Assembly (NCBI GenBank): GCA_964484675.1
Contig: CAZAFC010000001.1
Location: forward strand, 177,124 to 241,123
Direction: 5' to 3'
Length of the DNA: 64,000 nt
From: CAZAFC01 sp964484675
GTDB taxonomy: Bacteria; Patescibacteriota; Saccharimonadia; Saccharimonadales; UBA4665
The notes beneath the pieces were generated by a model. That model did no database searches, had not been told where the DNA came from, and worked only from the letters and a program-made list of their open reading frames with translations. Positions 16,891-23,883 of the stretch are shown here, piece after piece; the first letter of the stretch is position 1, and every line of letters starts with the position of its first letter. Both the position numbers and the translations under genes were made by a program.

Positions 16891-18234
16891 TCATCGGGCG
16901 ACGACTTCGACACGCGTCTGGAACATCTGCTCCAGAATTTCTGCCGCTGCGGTGACGCGGTCGTCTTCGGGCTTGAAGGTACCAGAGTTGCCGTTGAGTC
17001 TTACGACGATGGCATCGTCATCGCCGACGTAGACCCAGAGTTCCCCGGCCAGCGCCTGATCCTGGTGCCGCGCCTGCAGAACGTGCTTGGCGAGTAGCCA
17101 GGCGATGACCTTCTGGTCGCGGCCGTTGTTGTTGAGCAGGCGCTTCAGGCGCAGTTCAGTGCTCGAGAGCGTGAAGTTGTACACGAACGCTGCGTCACGC
17201 TCGGGCCCAGGGCTGTGCCGCAGCATCGCGGTCAGAGCGCGCACCGGAACAGCTCCGATCCAATCGATGCGAGCGGACAGGTGCCGCTGCATGAACCGAA
17301 CGACCGGCGGAGAGAACAAGATGTTCTTCTTCAGCCAGGTGACGCGGTCGAGCTTGCCCGGGAAGGGCTTGAGATTGTCTGGGAGGCGGAAGTCATCGAT
17401 GGGCCGAGGCAGCCGCACTACGAACTCCGGCTGTTCGCCGAAGAAGTAGCTCAGGTCGGTCCCCAGGTGCGAGGGGACGCTGATGCCGAGGTTGGCCCGC
17501 GTGCCGGTGTCGCTCCACAGCTCGTCGGACATCTCGATGCTCTCAGCGGCGGGCTCGAACACCGGTGCCTTGCCGTGGCTGTCATCAGCGTAGTACTTCC
17601 GGACCAGTCGCGGCAGGCTGTTCGCCTCACGCTTCCAGACCCGCACAAAGTGGTCCGAGGCGGAGGCATGCGCCTGGATGATCCGCAGGCTAACCGGCTG
17701 CCCTTGGTACTCGAGGCCTTCTCGCCAGAGCGTGCTCGCAAGGCGCGAGGGGCGATAGATCCGCCGGGGCGACTTGCCACCCGTGGTGAAGCCAGCGCGG
17801 TGCAGGGCGAGAGCGACGCTGTGCGCGCAGCTCGCCTTGCGAGTTCCTTCGAGTGTGGCGATGGCCCGCCGCAAAGCGGTCACAGCCTCTTCGGGCGCAT
17901 CCGACAGCTCGTAGAAGATGCCGGCCTGAACGCGACCCTTGGCGCCGGTCGTGAAGGATGCCTGTCGCCAGAACATGAAGGCGGCGAACCGGTCCCAGCC
18001 ATCACACGCCTCGTTCGGGAGGATGAGCGCGACGTTGGGGACGCCGAAGACGATTATCGGGTTCTGAGGGCCGGTGAACACACGGTCCAGCGGGCAGACC
18101 CAAAGACCGGTGCTGGGGTCGTACTCCTGATCGATGTGAGAGTAGTCCACCACCAGCCGCGGCTGGTGGTGACCGAGGATCTGAGGGCCGATGCGACCAC
18201 CTCGGACAAGTCCGGAGGCGTTGAACGATTCCAT
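16891..18234 (-). CDS. Hypothetical protein in a GC-rich cassette
   Basis: 447 aa, soluble. GC content and codon choice are clearly higher than in neighbouring genes. The start has AAGGGA upstream and a leader of about 60 nt, with a TATAAT at 18304-18309 on the minus strand, so this is a Shine-Dalgarno gene among leaderless ones. Residues about 130-170 read KASCAHSVALALHRAGF, then YRPSRLASTLWREGL, an arrangement seen around the nucleophile of NlpC/P60-like papain-fold proteins (Cys, helix, then P-S-x-L), but the rest is not recognisable and the match is weak. The C-terminal part is rich in charged strands (ELWVYVGDDDAIVVRL). Function unknown; probably acquired. Confidence 0.6.
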   Translation of the reverse strand: MESFNASGLVRGGRIGPQILGHHQPRLVVDYSHIDQEYDPSTGLWVCPLDRVFTGPQNPIIVFGVPNVALILPNEACDGWDRFAAFMFWRQASFTTGAKGRVQAGIFYELSDAPEEAVTALRRAIATLEGTRKASCAHSVALALHRAGFTTGGKSPRRIYRPSRLASTLWREGLEYQGQPVSLRIIQAHASASDHFVRVWKREANSLPRLVRKYYADDSHGKAPVFEPAAESIEMSDELWSDTGTRANLGISVPSHLGTDLSYFFGEQPEFVVRLPRPIDDFRLPDNLKPFPGKLDRVTWLKKNILFSPPVVRFMQRHLSARIDWIGAVPVRALTAMLRHSPGPERDAAFVYNFTLSSTELRLKRLLNNNGRDQKVIAWLLAKHVLQARHQDQALAGELWVYVGDDDAIVVRLNGNSGTFKPEDDRVTAAAEILEQMFQTRVEVVAR

Positions 18235-18412
18235 GGTTGTCCCTTCAGTTGAACGAACAGATGAGAGGAGCGCTTTCTCGAATTGTACTTGGGAAAGACA
18301 ACTTATTATAACATATTTTAGAAAGATCTGAGGACATAGTACGATACCGACCTACAGCTGAACACCAAAAACGCCCCTGTCGCGAGGAGTTTTTTACTGC
18401 TATGATTGCTGC

Positions 18413-20215
18413 ATGGCTAAGAAAAATCCGTTGACGACGAAGCAACAGCTGCGTGCGATACTTTCGGTTGCTTCCATGACGTTCAAGACAGCGCCGGGAG
18501 CGGTGCTGTTCAAGCTGGCTGGCTCGGTGATTAATGCGCTGTTGCCTATCGCGACCACCTACTTTGCGGCCAGAACCACCACACTGCTGGCCAGCGCGTA
18601 CGGCGGCAACCAAGCGGCCAAATCACAGGTTATTCTGTATGTATTGCTGACGGCCGCCCTCGGGCTCGTCATGACAATCTGGAGCAGCCTGGATAATTAC
18701 GTGCAGGTGAAGATGCGCTATGTTGTTGAGACGAGGGTCAGCAACCGCATGTTCGAGCATTTTTTGTCGCTGGATTTTTGGCGGTACGACGACAAGGAAA
18801 CGGCCGATCTGTACGACCGGGCTCAGAAATTTTCCAACTTCTTCGCGTGGGTGTTTGATCGTGTGGCAACGATTTTCTCTCAGTTGATCAGCATTATCGG
18901 CGCCGTCATTGCCCTGCTCACGGTGAGCTGGGGCATTGCCTTGTTCGTGCTGGTGGCGGTGATTCCGGGAGTGTATGTTCAGTTCAAATTGTCGCGCCGG
19001 CAAAACAAGCTGTGGAACGAGAACGTCGAGGTTCGCCGTTCGCTTAACATGATCGAGTGGGACATGTTGCAGCCTCAGTTTATCGGCGAATTGCGGCTCT
19101 ATGGCATGGTGAATTACCTGCTCAAGCTCAGAACACATTTGCGCGATAAAGACGAAAAGAGTCGCGTACACATCGAGCGCGAAATGATGCCGCTCATCGT
19201 GCTTTCAAATGTCGTGGAAGCCGGTGCCGAAATAATAGCTTTGGTGTGGGTGAGCCTGCAAATCATTGCGCGCAAGCAGCCGCTGGGGCAATTTTTGTAC
19301 GTCCAGCAAATCGTTTCCCGGGCGATCGGCAGCGCTACGACGCTCGTTTCCATCATCAGCAGCATCGACGAAGACATCGCCAATCTCTATGATTACGAGC
19401 AATTCATCAAGCTGCCGCTGCATCAAAACGGGCCGGCCAAGCTCGAGCACGCACCAGAAGTCATAACATTCCAGGATGTTTCGTTTCGCTACCCCGGCAA
19501 AGGCACGCGAGAGGTGCTGCACCATATTAATCTCCAGATCAAACGCAACGAGCATATCGCCATCGTGGGCGAGAACGGCGCCGGCAAAACCACGTTCATT
19601 AAGCTGCTGACCGGCCTGTACAAGCCCAGCAGCGGCAGCATTACTTTGGACAACCAGCCTCTGTCAGACATAAACATTGACTCCTGGCACCGGCAACTCG
19701 GCGTGCTTCAGCAGGAATTCATCACCTACGGTTTCGCCACGGTCAAGGACAACGTGCGTTTTGGCGATGTCGAGGGAAAGTACGACGCACAGCGACTAGA
19801 CAAAGCCTTGCGCGACGCCGAAGCTGCCGAGTTTGTCGCCAAGCTGCCGAAGGGCGTGAACTCGTTCATCAACAACTGGATGGAAGACGATGACGGCAAC
19901 AAGGGCACCGCGCTTTCGGGCGGCCAGTGGCAGAGAATTGCGCTGGCTCGTAATTTTTACCGCGATGCGCCGCTCATTATTCTTGACGAGCCTACCTCGG
20001 CAATCGATGCGCTCGCTGAGGCGCGCATTTTTAAGCGACTGTTTGACGGCCACAAGAAAACGGTCATCACCATTAGCCACCGCTTGTCGACCATCAAAAA
20101 CGCCGACAAAATCTACATGTTCGAGCACGGAACCATCGTAGAATCAGGCACGCATGACGAACTCATCGCGCTGAAAGGCAAATTCTATCACATGTTCGAA
20201 TCTCAGCTACAATAG
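18413..20215 (+). CDS. ABC exporter half-transporter (permease fused to ATPase)
   Basis: 600 aa. Six membrane helices fill residues about 20-320, followed by a nucleotide-binding domain with Walker A GENGAGKTT (from Gly386), a Q-loop, the signature LSGGQWQRIALARNF, Walker B LIILDEPTSAID and the H-loop ISHRLST. It is an exporter-type half transporter that should work as a homodimer in the membrane, for lipid, peptide or drug export. TATGAT (18401-18406) is exactly 6 nt before the ATG; no ribosome site is seen. A small insertion (NNWMEDDDGNKGTA) before the signature is typical of some multidrug/lipid exporters. No peptidase or accessory gene is adjacent. Confidence 0.95.
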   Translation: MAKKNPLTTKQQLRAILSVASMTFKTAPGAVLFKLAGSVINALLPIATTYFAARTTTLLASAYGGNQAAKSQVILYVLLTAALGLVMTIWSSLDNYVQVKMRYVVETRVSNRMFEHFLSLDFWRYDDKETADLYDRAQKFSNFFAWVFDRVATIFSQLISIIGAVIALLTVSWGIALFVLVAVIPGVYVQFKLSRRQNKLWNENVEVRRSLNMIEWDMLQPQFIGELRLYGMVNYLLKLRTHLRDKDEKSRVHIEREMMPLIVLSNVVEAGAEIIALVWVSLQIIARKQPLGQFLYVQQIVSRAIGSATTLVSIISSIDEDIANLYDYEQFIKLPLHQNGPAKLEHAPEVITFQDVSFRYPGKGTREVLHHINLQIKRNEHIAIVGENGAGKTTFIKLLTGLYKPSSGSITLDNQPLSDINIDSWHRQLGVLQQEFITYGFATVKDNVRFGDVEGKYDAQRLDKALRDAEAAEFVAKLPKGVNSFINNWMEDDDGNKGTALSGGQWQRIALARNFYRDAPLIILDEPTSAIDALAEARIFKRLFDGHKKTVITISHRLSTIKNADKIYMFEHGTIVESGTHDELIALKGKFYHMFESQLQ

Positions 20216-20348
20216 CATGCGCGTCCCAGCTCATCCAAAATAAGCACCTCGGATTTCTTCTAAAGTTTGCCGCGACTGTCCAGGTTTGATCGACCGCAAT
20301 TTCCGGGAACGACAATAAAAAATACTCTGTTTTTGATAGAATTGAAGC

Positions 20349-20963
20349 ATGTCTATTCCGAGTATGTCGCAAGCAGAATTTCGAAACATTCTGCACGACC
20401 ATAAGTTTGCCTCACCCCTGCTGGATAGCGCCATTGAGCAGGCGGAGCGATCACATACAGGCCAGCTCCGCGACAACGGCAACTCGTATCTTGCTGAACA
20501 TATTTATCCGGTAGCGTACGAAGTTATAAAATCCTACGGCGACCTGCCGGCATCGATAAACGTCATAGCTGCCGCGATTTTGCACGACAGCATAGAAGAC
20601 GACCCGGCTTTTACGTACGAGCAATGCGAAGCGCAGTTTGGCGCAGCAATCGCGGACATAGTCCAAGCGCTCACCAAAAACGCCGAAGAAAATGCCTCAT
20701 CGAACAATCAGCAAGAAAAAGCTCGGCTTAATCGCGCCTACATGCAACGGCTCGCGCAAGGGCCGCCCGAGGCCATGCTCATAAAACTCGCGGACCGTTA
20801 CTGCAATCTTGCTACTATTCCAACCATAAAAACCACGAATCCCGGCAAATACAATCGCTATATTTCGGAAACCAAGGACCTGTTCCTGCCGCTCGCCAAA
20901 GCGCATTCGGCTTATTTTTATGCGCAACTCGAAGCATTATTGCGCGAACTTGCTATGATATAA
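20349..20963 (+). CDS. HD-domain protein, (p)ppGpp hydrolase-like
   Basis: 204 aa containing only the HD half of a RelA/SpoT protein. His36 (SHTGQLRD), His51, His79-Asp80 (AAILHDSIEDD) with the following Glu83-Asp84, FGAAIADIVQALTK and KLADRYCNL follow the order of SpoT/MESH1 hydrolases. It should hydrolyse (p)ppGpp or a related nucleotide using a metal ion. No synthetase domain is attached and none is seen in this window, so it may degrade an alarmone made elsewhere or taken up from a host. TAGAAT (20337-20342) lies exactly 6 nt before the ATG. The wHTH/NUDIX-like gene begins 4 nt after it. Confidence 0.82.
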   Translation: MSIPSMSQAEFRNILHDHKFASPLLDSAIEQAERSHTGQLRDNGNSYLAEHIYPVAYEVIKSYGDLPASINVIAAAILHDSIEDDPAFTYEQCEAQFGAAIADIVQALTKNAEENASSNNQQEKARLNRAYMQRLAQGPPEAMLIKLADRYCNLATIPTIKTTNPGKYNRYISETKDLFLPLAKAHSAYFYAQLEALLRELAMI

Positions 20964-20967
20964 CACT

Positions 20968-21681
20968 ATGAGAGACTCGCTATATAGATCAGTGGATCAT
21001 GTCCTCCAGGCTGAAATAATCTCCAAATTGGCCGCTTCGAGCGTCCCAGTGCGTTTTACCGATCTCAAGGACGCCGGCATCGAGAACAGCTTGTTCATGT
21101 ACCATGCCAACAAGCTTATTAGCCGCGGGCTGATTCAGAAAAGTGCCACTGGCTTTGCGCTGACGGTCAAGGGCGCTCGCTGGGCAAATTATGTGAATAC
21201 ATCATTTGACCTTACACCGCTCACGCCTCGGCCGCTCATACAATTTATTATCGAAGATACTGCCCGAAATATACTAATGGCCACCCGAAAGGGCAGCCTC
21301 AAAGAACGACTCAACGACCATCTGCTTCCGGGCAACATATACCGCCATGGTCTATCGCTTGATGAGAATGTGGCGGCCATACTTGCAGAGTTGTTCGGAG
21401 CCGATGCCAATGTATGCGCGACGCCCGCAACCATTGCAGACGTCATTCATACAGCCGCTGCCGACGGGTTTGTGAGCCATGTCATCTGTTATCTTTTTAG
21501 GGTTAACGTTGATTCGGGAAAATTGGAACCGTTGGATCATCCTCTTTTCACAACCGAATGGGTCACGGCCAGTAGTATTACGCTCGAGAATCCCAGATAC
21601 AAGCAAAGTGAATTCTTGGGACTATTATTCGAGCGCTTGCCTTCTATTAAGGCGCACGAAACGTTTCGGATTCGGATTTAG
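20968..21681 (+). CDS. Winged-helix protein with degenerate NUDIX-like domain
   Basis: 237 aa. Residues 1-80 form a MarR/wHTH-like unit (ISKLAASSVPVRFTDLKDAG, then YHANKLISRGLIQKS). Residues 90-230 resemble a NUDIX fold in which the box has lost its acids: HLLPGNIYRHGLSLDENVAA then ILAELFG, where a working enzyme has RExxEE. Such NUDIX-type sensors fused to wHTH are known as NrtR-like regulators, though there the order is reversed. Likely a ligand-sensing transcription factor. It sits 4 nt after the HD (p)ppGpp-hydrolase-like gene, so it may share its transcript; a TATGAT at 20953-20958 inside that gene could also serve it. Confidence 0.6.
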   Translation: MRDSLYRSVDHVLQAEIISKLAASSVPVRFTDLKDAGIENSLFMYHANKLISRGLIQKSATGFALTVKGARWANYVNTSFDLTPLTPRPLIQFIIEDTARNILMATRKGSLKERLNDHLLPGNIYRHGLSLDENVAAILAELFGADANVCATPATIADVIHTAAADGFVSHVICYLFRVNVDSGKLEPLDHPLFTTEWVTASSITLENPRYKQSEFLGLLFERLPSIKAHETFRIRI

Positions 21682-21754
21682 TAAAAACATATTTACTTAT
21701 CTTTGCAACCACTCAGTATAGACTCAAGCCTGGTAACAAAAGGAGTAACCAGGT

Positions 21755-22375
21755 ATGTCGCAACATGAACAGCTCGTAGCGATCGGGCGCAGCATTGTCC
21801 AAGAAGCGCCGCAAGCCTTTCTTGATATTGACGTCGAGGCAGATGGAGTAGCCGGGCATGGCTCGCTCTTGAGTGTTGGCGCAGTCAGTCCGTGGGGCGA
21901 GACATTTTATGCAGAATTACGCCCGACGCATGATGCCTACGTTCCGTCGCAGCGAGATTTTTGTAACAAGCTCGGGCTGACACGAGAACGGCTCATGGAT
22001 GAAGGTGAAGATCCAAAAATCGCACTCGGCAATCTGGCCCACTGGGCCATCGATCTTACAGACAGGCACAATAAAGAACGCCCGATCTTGGCTGCATACC
22101 CAGCTAGCTTCGATTGTGCATGGGTCAAAGGGGCATCGTATGAAGCCGGCATCATCGACGATTACCCTTTTGGCATTGGCGGTTTTTGCGTGCAAAGCCT
22201 GGCTCTGGCCGTAGCGGGAGCATATGATTGGCGGCAGGTGTCCAAAAATAGGTTGCCGCAGGAGGTCGTGCCCCCAGATGAATTCACGCATAATGCGCTG
22301 GATGATGCCAAATATCAGCAAAAGATGCATTTTGCGCTTGTAGCGATGCTGAAGGCACGGCAGCTTCGGGAGTGA
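21755..22375 (+). CDS. DEDD-family 3'-5' exonuclease-like protein
   Basis: 206 aa. The Exo I motif is FLDIDVEADG (Asp26-x-Glu28), a central Asp is in SFDCAWVKGASYE, and Exo III is EFTHNALDDAKYQ with the His-x(4)-Asp spacing of DEDDh enzymes. It resembles RNase T or oligoribonuclease in size and should trim RNA or DNA 3' ends with two metal ions. AAGGAG lies 10 nt before the ATG, so this gene uses a ribosome site. The cupin gene starts about 30 nt after its stop but has its own promoter box. Confidence 0.8.
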   Translation: MSQHEQLVAIGRSIVQEAPQAFLDIDVEADGVAGHGSLLSVGAVSPWGETFYAELRPTHDAYVPSQRDFCNKLGLTRERLMDEGEDPKIALGNLAHWAIDLTDRHNKERPILAAYPASFDCAWVKGASYEAGIIDDYPFGIGGFCVQSLALAVAGAYDWRQVSKNRLPQEVVPPDEFTHNALDDAKYQQKMHFALVAMLKARQLRE

Positions 22376-22407
22376 GATTCTTCCAGAAAGCCAGTATACT
22401 GGAATGC

Positions 22408-22920
22408 ATGATATATAACCCGAAAACGACACCAGAAATCGAAGCGCTCATTGAGGCATGGCAACACTACATAGCCACCATGGGTGATTGGCAACACGTG
22501 GTTGATGGCGTGATTCCCAAGCAAACCTATTGCGGCCCTGTCTACGAGCCGCACAGTCCGCTTGATCGGCCAAACGAAAGCTTCGCCATTGCCGACATGC
22601 GCGACATACCGGTGGCCGAGCCACACTATCACACCGGTGACGAAACGGAGACATACTTCGTGATTTCCGGCAGTGGCCTGAGCGTTGTCGGCGGCAAAGA
22701 GCTCGAAATAAAAGCTGGCGACGTGATTGTAACTCCGCCAGAAACAGCGCATTTCACCATTCCCAAAGAAAATCTCGTCCTGATCGTCATCAACGCACCG
22801 CCATTCAACCCCGCCAACAATATTCATGTTGACGAAACCAAGCCCGAAGTCGCCTACGACCACGAGCAGTACAAGCGACTGGTGGGCAGTCGATCGAGCT
22901 CGCCAAGCCCCAAGCTCTGA
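22408..22920 (+). CDS. Cupin domain protein
   Basis: 170 aa from MIYNPKTTPE. Cupin motif 1 is PHYHTGDETETYFVISGSG and motif 2 is GDVIVTPPETAHF, so the two His, Glu and final His metal ligands are present. Single-domain cupins of this sort range from isomerases to dioxygenases and storage proteins; substrate unknown. Start chosen because TATACT (22395-22400) is 7 nt upstream; a start 36 bases earlier lies inside the promoter. The last 15 residues are a Ser/Pro-rich tail. Confidence 0.85.
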   Translation: MIYNPKTTPEIEALIEAWQHYIATMGDWQHVVDGVIPKQTYCGPVYEPHSPLDRPNESFAIADMRDIPVAEPHYHTGDETETYFVISGSGLSVVGGKELEIKAGDVIVTPPETAHFTIPKENLVLIVINAPPFNPANNIHVDETKPEVAYDHEQYKRLVGSRSSSPSPKL

Positions 22921-22932
22921 TACAATATCCGC

Positions 22933-23553
22933 ATGCTTACTATCACCGCGACAAATGCTAATGATGCCTGGTGGGCCACACTCCAGGCACTGACAACACA
23001 AGGCGAGCCCACCGGCAATCAAAAATATTGGCGCGATGAGCTCACGGTTATCGAAGTCACCTCTCCGGCGGTCATGCCGGCCGATAGCCGCTTTCCCATG
23101 GCTCAGTCCGACTTGGACGTTATCAATGAGTACATGTATACAGGCGAGCGCGAAGATCAAGTCACGCACGAATGGACAAAAATATACTACCATCGGGCAT
23201 TTGATGAGCCGAATTCGCAAATTGAATTTCTCATCAGCCGGTTAGACGCAGAAAATCCCCTGGGCGAAGCTCAGATTTCAATCTGGGACAAAAACATCGA
23301 TCAAACCGAACACATTCAGCCGTGCACGCAAATCGTTTGGGCAAGGATCAAGCACGGCAAGCTTGAGTGCCACGTGCACTGCAATTCGTCTGACGCCTAC
23401 AAAAAGCTACTCATGAATATGCTGGAATTCATGTCGCTGCAACGCTACATCGCCAGAAGGGTTAATCTGCCCGTCGGCCCGTACTTTCACATCATCGATT
23501 CGTGTCATATTTATTGCAAAGACCAGCCAGCTGTTGAGGCTTTGAGAAATTAA
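22933..23553 (+). CDS. Thymidylate synthase-like protein
   Basis: 206 aa, shorter than ThyA (about 264). The C-terminal half fits the ThyA fold: the active-site segment IQPCTQIVWARI with Cys131, HVHCNSSDAYKKLLMNMLEF in place of the usual RSND...N phosphate- and uracil-binding segment, VGPYFHIIDSCHIY for the late His-x-Tyr. The first third is divergent and lacks the N-terminal Arg loop. It may be a pyrimidine methylase or hydroxymethylase on an unusual substrate, or a non-enzymatic relative. TACAAT (22921-22926) lies exactly 6 nt before the ATG, directly after the cupin stop. Confidence 0.72.
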   Translation: MLTITATNANDAWWATLQALTTQGEPTGNQKYWRDELTVIEVTSPAVMPADSRFPMAQSDLDVINEYMYTGEREDQVTHEWTKIYYHRAFDEPNSQIEFLISRLDAENPLGEAQISIWDKNIDQTEHIQPCTQIVWARIKHGKLECHVHCNSSDAYKKLLMNMLEFMSLQRYIARRVNLPVGPYFHIIDSCHIYCKDQPAVEALRN

Positions 23554-23883
23554 GAGCTACATCCTCGATCCAATCAGGCCGTCCGTAACCACTAGAGGCA
23601 TGCGCCTTGTTCGATTTCAAAACACGACTTTGTGAAACATTGGCATGTTTGGGCAATATGCATGGCGCACCCGCAAATGGTTAGTGCGCTTACCATTCGT
23701 TCGATGCGTGGTTTGCTGCTACAATAGCGCATGAAAGCTCAACCGGAAATAACTATAATCCACGACTTGGCCCTGCTGGCCCCGGACGCTCGTGATAAAA
23801 CCCCATAATGACTACCGAGAAGCTGCTTCCAAAATGTATGTAAAAACTGAGACAAAACCAGCTATGCCCGAGGGGCGCCCACA
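23554..23883 (+). other. Intergenic region with possible leaderless small ORFs
   Basis: No established gene. A TACAAT at 23720-23725 lies 5 nt before an ATG at 23731 that opens a 25-codon frame (MKAQPEITIIHDLALLAPDA..., stop at 23806-23808), whose stop overlaps a second short frame of 11 codons by TAATG. These could be leader peptides for the beta-helix gene or remains of a decayed gene. A weak hairpin GCGCAC/GTGCGC lies at about 23665-23690. Confidence 0.35.

Noticed and set aside
17215..18252. 345-codon plus-strand frame opposite the 447-aa gene
   Set aside because: It has the antisense look of a GC-rich gene, with no ribosome site; the minus-strand frame has a start with AAGGGA and a terminator.
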